Shown here piece by piece: positions 22,507 to 28,366 of a stretch of DNA of 28,366 nucleotides (within the stretch, counting starts at the first letter, position 1; each line of letters begins with the position of its first letter). Below the pieces are notes generated by a model that had not been told where the DNA came from, ran no database searches, and worked only from the letters and a program-made list of their open reading frames with translations. The DNA is from Candidatus Woesearchaeota archaeon (GTDB taxonomy: Archaea > Nanobdellota > Nanobdellia > Woesearchaeales > WJKV01). Where the stretch lies: assembly GCA_014728875.1 (NCBI GenBank), contig WJKV01000035.1, positions 1-28,366 on the forward strand. The letters are read 5' to 3'. The translations under genes and the position numbers were made by a program.

Positions 22507-22609
22507 CTTCTGCGATCTGCTCGTTCCTTATTCCAAGCATTCTGCATCTCTTGCACAGGCCGTGCTTCACGATCCTGAATGCTCTGCATTCTTCGCAATA
22601 ATCTTCCAT
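22496..22609 (-). CDS. 37-residue zinc-ribbon protein
   Basis: A short reading frame with sequence MEDYCEECRAFRIVKHGLCK followed by RCRMLGIRNEQIAEASA. Two CxxC pairs (C5/C8 and C19/C22) form a minimal zinc ribbon. It starts 10 bp after the TrmB-like gene on the same strand, and its stop overlaps the end of gpmI. The C-x2-C...GLC-x2-C layout somewhat resembles the zinc site of uS14-type ribosomal proteins, but it is too short to assign. The tight zinc site with basic residues and the operon position support a real gene; no function is claimed. Confidence 0.7.
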   Translation of the reverse strand: MEDYCEECRAFRIVKHGLCKRCRMLGIRNEQIAEASA

Positions 22610-22619
22610 TTTTCTATAC

Positions 22620-23414
22620 CTATTTTTTCATTTCTTTCCATTGCTTGTCAAACATCTTCTGGAAGCTCTGCACGAAAAACTGGCTGTCAACTGTAACGCC
22701 GGTGTCATATCCTGCATTGATCTCCTTGTCGTCTACAAGCATGAATGTTAATCTTTCGCCGTCAACAATGACGAACCTTCCGTCAATGTTGCTGTTTTTT
22801 ATCTCAGCGAACTCTTTCAGTTCTTTTGCAGCATTCTTGCATGTCGCGTCAAGCTTTGCTGCGATCTTGACTTTCACTCCTTTTTTCTTCAGTTGTTTCA
22901 GGCTTCGTTTCAAAGCGTCTGCTTTCCTCACCAGGCCTTCTGCAGTTGTGCAGATAACGACTGATTTCTTTGCACTGTCCAAAAGGTCAGTCAAATGATC
23001 ATACAGATTGCCCCTTCCTTTGATGGAGGCGGTCATCTCAGTAGGGTCTATTTTTTCAATGCCCTGCGAATGAAGCATCTGCAGCTCGCCCATGACTCCG
23101 CTCGCTTTCAATGATTCTATCTGTTCTGTTTCCCTGTCAGCATCCACTTTGATCCGTTTCTGGACCCTTTTGATGACTTCTGACGGAGGAACTGCGATGT
23201 ACTTGATCGGCTTTCCGATCTTCATTATGATAAACCCTTTCTTTTCAAGGCTTTCAAGAACATCGTATGCTCTTGATCTTGGTACATTTGAAATATCTGA
23301 AAGTTCTCCTGCTGTAGCAACACCTCTTGATAACAATGCGGTCCACAATTTTGACTGATAGCTGTTCAGACCGAAATGTTTTAACTTGTCTAAAAAAGAC
23401 GCCTCAACAATCAT
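22620..23414 (-). CDS. TrmB-family transcriptional regulator
   Basis: The 264-residue protein has an N-terminal winged helix-turn-helix (residues about 6-70: LNSYQSKLWTALLSRGVATA, then VPRSRAYDVLESLEKKGFI), a coiled coil (about 78-100) and a C-terminal domain of the phospholipase-D-like type found in TrmB regulators (SAKKSVVICTTAEGLVRKA, then FVIVDGERLTFMLVDDKE). TrmB proteins control sugar and central carbon genes in archaea; its neighbours eno and gpmI make that plausible here, but no site was identified. Start chosen at 23414, preceded by GGAGG 8 nt away; a start 16 codons upstream is possible and also has weak ribosome-site support. Confidence 0.88.
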   Translation of the reverse strand: MIVEASFLDKLKHFGLNSYQSKLWTALLSRGVATAGELSDISNVPRSRAYDVLESLEKKGFIIMKIGKPIKYIAVPPSEVIKRVQKRIKVDADRETEQIESLKASGVMGELQMLHSQGIEKIDPTEMTASIKGRGNLYDHLTDLLDSAKKSVVICTTAEGLVRKADALKRSLKQLKKKGVKVKIAAKLDATCKNAAKELKEFAEIKNSNIDGRFVIVDGERLTFMLVDDKEINAGYDTGVTVDSQFFVQSFQKMFDKQWKEMKK

Positions 23415-23566
23415 TTTAGTATTCCTCCGTTGTTTGTTCGAGAGTTCCTCCTTTTTCATCAAACTTTGGTAGTAAATATTGGTTATTTATAAAGTTTTCT
23501 TTATAACACCACTTTAGAGAGACAACATCAGAAAAAGGCGATGTTTTTAAGTAATTTGCCCGAAAT

Positions 23567-23578
23567 CTTTAAATATAG
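23567..23578 (+). promoter_or_regulatory. TATA box of rps15
   Basis: CTTTAAATATAG, preceded by purine-containing CGAAAT as a possible BRE. Initiation near 23600 would give a leader of about 45 nt. Confidence 0.65.
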
Positions 23579-23606
23579 CCTTTCTTCCTCATGAATATAC
23601 CAAGTG

Positions 23607-23630
23607 ATAGGCAAGCATAAGCGGGCCTAT
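23607..23630 (+). promoter_or_regulatory. Hairpin in the rps15 mRNA leader
   Basis: ATAGGC (23607-23612) pairs perfectly with GCCTAT (23625-23630) around a 12-nt loop. The stem ends 3 nt before the GGAGG ribosome site, so it could modulate translation of rps15. Whether it is a target for uS15 itself is a guess. Confidence 0.4.
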
Positions 23631-23644
23631 ACAGGAGGAATAAA

Positions 23645-24097
23645 ATGGCACGTATGTACAGCAGAAAGAAAGGAAAAGCTGGTTCTAAGAAACCTTTAGA
23701 AAAGAAGCCTACTTGGGTTAGGCACAAACCCAAAGAGGTAGAGATGCTTGTTGTCAAACTGGCAAAGCAGGGCAAGCCAGCCAGCCAGATAGGGCTTGAA
23801 TTAAGGGATTCTTACGGCATTCCTGAAGTAAAAGCAATAGTCAAGAAAAAGATAAGCAAGATTCTGGAGGAAAAAAAGCTGCAGAAAAAGCTTCCAGAAG
23901 ACCTGTCTGCTCTGATCAAGAGAAGCATTGCAATCAGGAAGCACATGCAGTCAAACAAGCACGACAAGACAGCAAAGCGAGGACTGCAGCTGACAGACAG
24001 CAAGATCAACCGTCTTGCAAAATACTACAAAAAGACAAAGAAACTGCCTGCTGACTGGAAATACGACCCAGCAAGAGCAGAACTATTGATAGAATAA
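23645..24097 (+). CDS. rps15: 30S ribosomal protein uS15
   Basis: Binds the central domain of 16S rRNA. The 150-residue product has the archaeal/eukaryotic layout: an N-terminal extension (MARMYSRKKGKAGSKKP, KKPTWVRHKPKEVEMLVVKL) followed by the common S15 core with KHDKTAKRGLQLTDSKINRL and LAKYYKKTKKLPADWKYDP. GGAGG lies 7 nt before the ATG. It is transcribed alone, divergent from the TrmB gene, and followed by a T-rich run. Confidence 0.97.
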   Translation: MARMYSRKKGKAGSKKPLEKKPTWVRHKPKEVEMLVVKLAKQGKPASQIGLELRDSYGIPEVKAIVKKKISKILEEKKLQKKLPEDLSALIKRSIAIRKHMQSNKHDKTAKRGLQLTDSKINRLAKYYKKTKKLPADWKYDPARAELLIE

Positions 24098-24120
24098 ATT
24101 TATTTTATTCTTTTTTCTTA
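24098..24120 (+). terminator. T-rich terminator after rps15
   Basis: The plus strand continues after the rps15 stop with ATTTATTTTATTC and a TTTTTT run, the expected archaeal terminator, in a 29-bp gap to a convergent gene. Confidence 0.55.
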
Positions 24121-24126
24121 ATAATT

Positions 24127-24393
24127 TTAAAGAAGATTCCTTGCAGCTTCTATGTGTTCAGCTACTTCTTTTCCTTTCTTTGTCAGGCGCAATAATTTAA
24201 GCCTGCCTTGTTTTTCCCACTGGATCAGGTCTGCCTCCTGCATCTTCTGCAGGATCTTGACAACATGCGAGTATGTGCAGTCTACAGACTTAGCTAGAGA
24301 GGATGCATAGGTCGTATCTTTGGCATTCTTCAGATTGACCAGCATCATGGCAGGCTTTTCTCTAAAGAAGATTTCAAATATTTCTTTTTTCAT
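24127..24393 (-). CDS. Small winged-helix regulator (MarR-like)
   Basis: The 88-residue product is one winged helix-turn-helix domain: FFREKPAMMLVNLKNAKDTT, recognition helix region SLAKSVDCTYSHVVKILQKM, and wing QEADLIQWEKQGRLKLLRLT followed by KKGKEVAEHIEAARNLL. This is the archaeal MarR/HTH_20-like pattern, without sensor domain. A ribosome site GAGGGG precedes the start. Its promoter shares a 50-bp region with the divergent RNase P gene, so it may control that region or itself. Confidence 0.8.
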   Translation of the reverse strand: MKKEIFEIFFREKPAMMLVNLKNAKDTTYASSLAKSVDCTYSHVVKILQKMQEADLIQWEKQGRLKLLRLTKKGKEVAEHIEAARNLL

Positions 24394-24444
24394 ATCAACC
24401 CCTCAGACATATATTCTTTAGTATAGCTATTATAGACCCACTGT

Positions 24445-24456
24445 CCTATTTAAACC
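24445..24456 (-). promoter_or_regulatory. TATA box of the winged-helix regulator gene
   Basis: The minus strand reads GGTTTAAATAGG, about 50-60 bp before the start at 24393. This gives a leader near 30 nt that contains the GAGGGG ribosome site. Confidence 0.55.
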
Positions 24457-24473
24457 TTTCGAAAGCATCAATC

Positions 24474-24482
24474 TTTATATAG
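24474..24482 (+). promoter_or_regulatory. TATA box of rnp4
   Basis: TTTATATAG is centred 26 bp before the ATG at 24504 and no ribosome site is present: probably leaderless. Confidence 0.6.
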
Positions 24483-24503
24483 AATTCTGCCTTTACAGCG
24501 GGT

Positions 24504-24797
24504 ATGAAACGCGAATCTGCACAGAAAACAGCATTAGAGAGAGTAAAACACCTGTTTAGTGAAGCTGAAAAAGCATTTAGGCGAGATCCAAAACTGGCAG
24601 ACAGATACGTGCACATGGCAAGGAAAATAGCAATGAAGGCCAATCTTAAGATTCCAAGGAACCTGCAGAAAAAATTCTGCAAGCACTGCTACAGGTTCCT
24701 TGTGCCGGGCGTCAATTGCAGGGTCAGGACAAAAGAGCAGAAATTGATCTACTACTGCAAGCACTGCAAGAGATACATGCGGTTTCCATTAAAGTAG
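24504..24797 (+). CDS. rnp4: Ribonuclease P protein component 4 (Rpp21/Rpr2)
   Basis: A zinc-ribbon subunit of the archaeal RNase P holoenzyme, which matures tRNA 5' ends. The 97-residue protein has the two N-terminal helices (RVKHLFSEAEKAFRRDPKLA, then YVHMARKIAMKANLKIPR) and the zinc site KFCKHCYRFLVPGVNCRVRT ... YYCKHCKRYMRF with two CxxC pairs. Highly typical. It stands alone with its own promoter, divergent from a winged-helix regulator. Confidence 0.95.
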   Translation: MKRESAQKTALERVKHLFSEAEKAFRRDPKLADRYVHMARKIAMKANLKIPRNLQKKFCKHCYRFLVPGVNCRVRTKEQKLIYYCKHCKRYMRFPLK

Positions 24798-24878
24798 TAT
24801 ATACGTATATTCTAGTCTATTTCAAATAAGAAAAATCTCTAAATAATTATAAGACACTATATAGAATGGTGAAAACAA

Positions 24879-25337
24879 ATGGATTTGTCAAAAAAGGATC
24901 AGAAACTGATTGCATTGTTGAGGAACAACTGCAGGCAGAAACTTACAAAACTGTCAAGGGAAACTGCGATCCCTGCAAAACTAATACAGAACAAGATTCA
25001 TTTATATGAAGAAAGCTTTGTAAAAAAGCATGCAACACTCCTAAACTTTGAAAAACTGGGTTATCTTACAAGAGTAAATATAATCATTGCAGTTGACGCG
25101 GCAGACAAAAAGGAAATGGAAAAACATCTAATAATGAACCCCGATGTCAACAACTTGTTTCAGATAAACAACGGCTACGACTTTTTGTTCGAGGTCGTGC
25201 TGAAGAATGATGAACTGCTGGAGACATTCATGGACGACCTGGAGAACAGGTTTAGAATCAAGAGAAAAGAATTCCAGTTCATCCTGCGGGAAATCAAAAG
25301 GGAAAATTTCATGGCCAACAGGCACTTGATATGCTAA
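24879..25337 (+). CDS. Lrp/AsnC-family transcriptional regulator
   Basis: A 152-residue regulator: N-terminal helix-turn-helix (LSKKDQKLIALLRNNCRQKL, then LSRETAIPAKLIQNKIHLYE) and a C-terminal RAM-type effector domain (LTRVNIIIAVDAADKKEMEK, then INNGYDFLFEVVLKNDELLE with the family NGYDFLFEV turn). The ligand, normally an amino acid, cannot be read from sequence. A GGTGA ribosome site lies 7 nt before the ATG. Its stop overlaps the stop of the convergent small zinc-ribbon gene by 4 bp. Confidence 0.88.
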   Translation: MDLSKKDQKLIALLRNNCRQKLTKLSRETAIPAKLIQNKIHLYEESFVKKHATLLNFEKLGYLTRVNIIIAVDAADKKEMEKHLIMNPDVNNLFQINNGYDFLFEVVLKNDELLETFMDDLENRFRIKRKEFQFILREIKRENFMANRHLIC

Positions 25338-25528
25338 TCTTCGTTCAGAAAATCTTCTTCCATCTTTTTCTTGACCATCTGTTTGAGCTCCTGTGCCTGT
25401 TCCTCGACTTTCTGCAAGAAACTCAAGTCAGAGAAGCAGTCGGCTGCGCAGTCTTTGCAATAGACATCACTAGTGTTCTTGATGATGTACTCGCCTTCTG
25501 CTCCGCAGATCATGCATTTCTTACCCAT
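25334..25528 (-). CDS. Small zinc-ribbon protein, unknown function
   Basis: A 64-residue protein with MGKKCMICGAEGEYIIKNTS (C5-x2-C8) and DVYCKDCAADCFSDLSFLQK (C24-x2-C27, C31), a zinc ribbon, then an amphipathic charged helix of about 30 residues that may be a coiled coil. The C-terminal helix suggests a protein partner. No family name is claimed. It ends in a 4-bp convergent overlap with the Lrp gene. Confidence 0.75.
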   Translation of the reverse strand: MGKKCMICGAEGEYIIKNTSDVYCKDCAADCFSDLSFLQKVEEQAQELKQMVKKKMEEDFLNED

Positions 25529-25584
25529 CTCTATACACCCAAAACGATTTTCTATTTATAAAAGTTTTCCTAAATCAAGCAAAG

Positions 25585-25593
25585 TTTAAATAT
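25585..25593 (+). promoter_or_regulatory. TATA box of the kinase gene
   Basis: TTTAAATAT, preceded by CAAAG as a possible BRE, centred 27 bp before the ATG at 25616 with no ribosome site between: a leaderless mRNA is likely. Confidence 0.65.
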
Positions 25594-25615
25594 TGAAAAA
25601 AAATAAAACAGGCTT

Positions 25616-26704
25616 ATGGAGATAGACTGGGAAAAGCTGGATAAATTGTCTGACAAATTAGAAATAAAAGTAGAATACTTTGTTGAACAAATAGAGAATT
25701 TCGGTCTCATGGAGGTCCCTGAAAAAATAGAATGGTTGCAAAAGCATTTCCCTGAAATACAGAAAAGATTTATGTTTGCCAACAAATATTTTTTAATAGG
25801 AAGGTTGCCCGAAGGATTTTACAAAAAAGGCTATGCAGCTATTGATCTATTCACAAGAGAAAAAGTTGCATTATTGCTCTTAAAGCCGGAAACGATGTTG
25901 GGCGGACACATCCATTCTGAACTTCCGGCCACCAATATTTTCTTCAATGAAAATCGTGCAAGTTATAATCTTAAACATCCCAACATTATAGAATTCTATG
26001 ATTCAAACATTACAGAAGACAATCAGCTATACATTGCGTTTAAACTAGAAGATGCCATCACTATAGAGGATTCGCTTCGATTTATTCGTGAAAATACTGA
26101 CGGAGATAGATACTCTGAATCACTTGTAATCAAACTAATGCTCTATGTTAGCAAAGCTCTGGAATACATGCATAACAAAGGATACATTCATGGAGATGTA
26201 AAAGCTTCTAACGTATTGGTAAACAGGGAAAATTATGCAAAATTAGCAGATTTTGGCACAGTTAGAAAAATAGGCGATCCTACAAGAATATTGGGTTCAT
26301 TAAGTTATACAGCCCCTGAGGTTCTAAGAGGAGAGCCGCCGACGCCTGTTTCAGACGTCTTCAGCCTGGGCGTTTTGGGATACTACATGAAATATGGCGA
26401 ACTTCCTTTCAAAGTTGCAGAGCAAGATTGGCCAGACGGTTTGGTTGAAAAGATACTTACTTTTGAACCTGAGATACATCCAAATCATAAATTCCTCAAA
26501 GTATTTCTTGAAAAAAATCCAAAAAAGAGACTTAAGAATGGTGCAGCATGTAGACGCGTATTAAACTGGCTGCAGAGTGCTCCTGTCGACCATAGGATTC
26601 TTTTTGATCTTTTCCGGATGCCATATAGACTTCTAGAAAGGTTTATATACTATAATAACTTTGAATTTATTGGGGGAAGATCATATGAAAAGGAAAGTGG
26701 TTAA
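25616..26704 (+). CDS. Ser/Thr protein kinase-fold protein with altered ATP-lysine site
   Basis: A 362-residue protein with a eukaryotic-like kinase domain from about residue 55. Present: alpha-C Glu at E112, nine residues before HPNI (121-124); catalytic loop H192-G-D194-V-K196-A-S-N199; D212-F-G214; A233-P-E235; D247; and R305. Missing: in the beta-3 strand the usual VAxK reads VALLLLKPE (84-92), so the ATP-binding Lys is Leu87, with Lys90 three residues later; the Gly-rich loop is weak (GRLPEGFYKKG). The first 50 residues form a helical N-terminal domain of unknown type. The 3' end overlaps the AbrB-PhoU gene by 20 bp. Soluble, with no membrane helix. Substrate unknown. Confidence 0.88.
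   Translation: MEIDWEKLDKLSDKLEIKVEYFVEQIENFGLMEVPEKIEWLQKHFPEIQKRFMFANKYFLIGRLPEGFYKKGYAAIDLFTREKVALLLLKPETMLGGHIHSELPATNIFFNENRASYNLKHPNIIEFYDSNITEDNQLYIAFKLEDAITIEDSLRFIRENTDGDRYSESLVIKLMLYVSKALEYMHNKGYIHGDVKASNVLVNRENYAKLADFGTVRKIGDPTRILGSLSYTAPEVLRGEPPTPVSDVFSLGVLGYYMKYGELPFKVAEQDWPDGLVEKILTFEPEIHPNHKFLKVFLEKNPKKRLKNGAACRRVLNWLQSAPVDHRILFDLFRMPYRLLERFIYYNNFEFIGGRSYEKESG
26641..26650 (+). promoter_or_regulatory. Internal TATA box of the AbrB-PhoU gene
   Basis: GTTTATATAC, preceded by GAAAG as a possible BRE, lies inside the kinase coding sequence about 40 bp before the ATG at 26685. It would give a leader of about 14 nt with a GGGGGA ribosome site. Confidence 0.6.
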
Positions 26705-27599
26705 GCAGGGTGCTGCGACCTTGACTGTTTCTTTGCCTACTTTGTGGACCAAAAAATACAACATCCAGCCTGGTGATGAGATCGAGATGGAAGTCCAGGA
26801 CAAGGCAGTGATCATCACAAACAACAAGCCGGTCGCGATCGAGAAGAAGCAGATAGACATATCAAGATTGCATCCCTTGATAAACAGAACCATCCTAAGA
26901 TCCTATCAGCAGGGTTATGATGAGCTAAAGCTTGTTTTTGACAGGCCTGAATTGATACAGAATGCGCAGAGGGTTGTGAACGAACTGATAGGTTTCGAAT
27001 CTGTAGAGCAGGGAAAGAATTACTGCATCCTGAGAGACATTGCCGGCAGTTCTGCAGAAGAATTCGAGAATATCTATAGGAGGATATTTCTTCTGTTGAA
27101 GAGCATGGCGAATGACAGCTATGACTGGTTCGGACAGGAAAATTACGATAACCTGAAAAGCATTGCCTTCAGGGACATAGACGTCAATAAATTCTGCAAT
27201 TTTTGCCTCAGGCATCTGAACAAGAAAGGCTACAAGGACTACACAAAGACCTCAACAATATTTTTTGTCATACAAAGACTGGAAGAGATAGGTGACGGAT
27301 ACAAGGAACTGATAAACCAGATCGCAGAAAACAAAATTGAACCGGACAAGGATCTGCTGAATATCTATAAAAAAACAGCGCAACTGCTCAACCTCTGCTA
27401 TGAATTCAGTTTCCAGCACAGAAGGCAGAAAGCCGTTGAGATCTCAAAAACATACGATGAAATAAAGCTAAATATAACAGCAGGATTAAGAAACACAGAA
27501 TCGCAGCAGAACACGCACTGCATGAGCATAATCAAGTCTTTGGTCGACAAGATAATCCTTGTCCAGGGAAGCCAGCTCGCATTCATAGAAGACATCTAA
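26685..27599 (+). CDS. AbrB-domain PhoU-like regulator
   Basis: A 304-residue protein. Residues 1-50 are a swapped-hairpin AbrB/SpoVT DNA-binding domain (VVKQGAATLTVSLPTLWTKK, then IQPGDEIEMEVQDKAVIITN). The rest is helical and matches the archaeal PhoU-like layout, with two long-helix units (about 120-205 and 210-300). This architecture is common in archaea and linked to phosphate sensing or control. I set the start at ATG 26685 with GGGGGA upstream; the longest frame begins 8 codons earlier without such support. It overlaps the kinase gene but has its own internal TATA, so expression is partly independent. Confidence 0.88.
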   Translation: MKRKVVKQGAATLTVSLPTLWTKKYNIQPGDEIEMEVQDKAVIITNNKPVAIEKKQIDISRLHPLINRTILRSYQQGYDELKLVFDRPELIQNAQRVVNELIGFESVEQGKNYCILRDIAGSSAEEFENIYRRIFLLLKSMANDSYDWFGQENYDNLKSIAFRDIDVNKFCNFCLRHLNKKGYKDYTKTSTIFFVIQRLEEIGDGYKELINQIAENKIEPDKDLLNIYKKTAQLLNLCYEFSFQHRRQKAVEISKTYDEIKLNITAGLRNTESQQNTHCMSIIKSLVDKIILVQGSQLAFIEDI

Positions 27600-27611
27600 G
27601 AAAAATTAAAA

Positions 27612-28366
27612 TCATTTGACTTCTTTCTTCAGTCTGTTCAAGAACTCTTCAAAATCCTCTACAGCCACGCAGGCACCGCATGTCGTAGGGTGCCCTCCTC
27701 CGTAGCCTTTCAATCCGGAAAGTGCCTTTTCCAGGATGGGAGGCAAAGGCTTTACATCATAACGGAGGCTCATCTTTATCTCTCCGCTCTTTTCCCTGCC
27801 CACAATCACGAGCTTTTTCGGATACTTATAGGCAAGCTCGTTTGCAAGGTCTTTTGTGACAGAGATCTTGCTGCTCTTGTAGATGAAAACATACATATTG
27901 TCAGAAGGCTTTACCTTTTTCGATTCGTCCAGGATCTCGTCGTATGCATCCCTTATTTTCTTGTAGTGCTTTAATACATATCCTGCGCGCGAGGTCTTTC
28001 CTTTCAATAATTCCTCAGGATTGTCTATTCTTGTCAGTATCTTCACACAGTTCATCACTTTGGAAGTCGGGCCTTTTAATATCAAAGAGAATATGTCATT
28101 CAGCTTGCCCAGTTTTGAATGATATTTTATCTTCTCCAGGCTTCCGTAAGGTTTCTTGACCAGAAAAGGATATTTTTCTGCCAGCTCGTCAAGGAAAGGA
28201 GGAAGAAAATTATCTCCTATACAGCCGACGGCTGCGATCCATATGTCTGTTTCCACAACCTTATAGCACCAGTAAGCAACAGGACTATACTCTTCAGGAT
28301 CTTGCACCCTGGGATTGAAATACTTTGTTTTTTTTCCGGCTTCTTTTACTTCGTGGTGGTCTACCC
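27612..28366 (-). CDS. DHH-family phosphoesterase, 5' end cut by window edge
   Basis: The minus-strand frame continues through the right edge: the outermost residues read VDHHEVKEAGKKTKYFNPRV, with the DHH motif that binds the catalytic metal, then YSPVAYWCYKVVE. The C-terminal DHHA1 domain ends with GLKGYGGGHPTTCGACVAVE, the substrate-binding GGGH loop. About 251 residues are visible; the N-terminal motifs with the first Asp are outside the window. The family includes RecJ-like nucleases, nanoRNases and cyclic-dinucleotide or oligonucleotide phosphodiesterases; which one cannot be told here. Confidence 0.9.
   Translation of the reverse strand, partial: VDHHEVKEAGKKTKYFNPRVQDPEEYSPVAYWCYKVVETDIWIAAVGCIGDNFLPPFLDELAEKYPFLVKKPYGSLEKIKYHSKLGKLNDIFSLILKGPTSKVMNCVKILTRIDNPEELLKGKTSRAGYVLKHYKKIRDAYDEILDESKKVKPSDNMYVFIYKSSKISVTKDLANELAYKYPKKLVIVGREKSGEIKMSLRYDVKPLPPILEKALSGLKGYGGGHPTTCGACVAVEDFEEFLNRLKKEVK

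Noticed and set aside
1..28366. CRISPR array, transposase, integrase, phage or defence genes.
   Set aside because: No regularly spaced repeats and no protein with such motifs was found on either strand; the window is compact chromosomal core with a few unknown genes.

Overview
The window is archaeal chromosome, dense and mostly core genes, with moderate to low GC. Support for an archaeon: the split RNA polymerase genes (rpoH-rpoB''-rpoB'-rpoA'-rpoA'') followed by a small L30e, a two-KH NusA, uS12 and uS7; the Rpp21/Rpr2 subunit of RNase P; archaeal uS15; TrmB and Lrp regulators; TATA boxes 24-30 bp before starts; and three tRNA genes with bulge-helix-bulge type introns. Small proteins, many zinc ribbons and a mixed archaeal/bacterial gene set (NrdR, class II ribonucleotide reductase, independent phosphoglycerate mutase) suggest a DPANN lineage of the Woesearchaeota/Pacearchaeota kind. 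That placement is inference; no 16S is present.

Layout. (1) Positions 1-9107, minus strand: one long transcription/translation operon running rpoH, rpoB2, rpoB1, rpoA1, rpoA2, rpl30e, nusA, rps12, rps7 (cut by the left edge), with gaps of 1-44 bp or ATGA overlaps. (2) 9157-9353: tRNA-Lys and an intron-split tRNA-Asp. (3) 9544-11238: a large lipoprotein with three thioredoxin-like folds. (4) 11331-11637: divergent tRNA-Tyr and tRNA-Pro, both with introns, around one central TATA box. (5) 11737-14259: two membrane-anchored surface-type proteins of unknown function and an acylphosphatase. (6) 14260-17883, minus strand: nrdR-nrdJ operon with two NrdR-box-like sites in front. (7) 17955-18414: a ferredoxin and a DUF1858 CxxC protein. 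(8) 18499-22506, plus strand: LMW phosphatase-type protein, nucleotidyltransferase, enolase, phosphoglycerate mutase. (9) 22496-25528: TrmB regulator with a 37-residue zinc ribbon, uS15, a winged-helix regulator, RNase P subunit 4, an Lrp regulator and another small zinc ribbon. (10) 25616-27599: a Ser/Thr kinase-fold protein overlapping an AbrB-PhoU regulator. (11) 27612-28366: a DHH phosphoesterase cut by the right edge.

The most unusual content is in the tRNA genes. tRNA-Asp and tRNA-Pro both carry an intron in the T-loop (59/60) instead of the anticodon loop, tRNA-Pro reads as C33 where U33 is nearly universal, and the Tyr/Pro pair seems to share one symmetric TATA box. Other points of interest are the kinase with Leu at the beta-3 Lys position, the ~150-residue N-terminal insertion in NrdJ, a Lys in the RNA polymerase trigger loop, and tandem NrdR boxes in an archaeon. 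I saw no CRISPR array, transposon, integrase or clear defence system.
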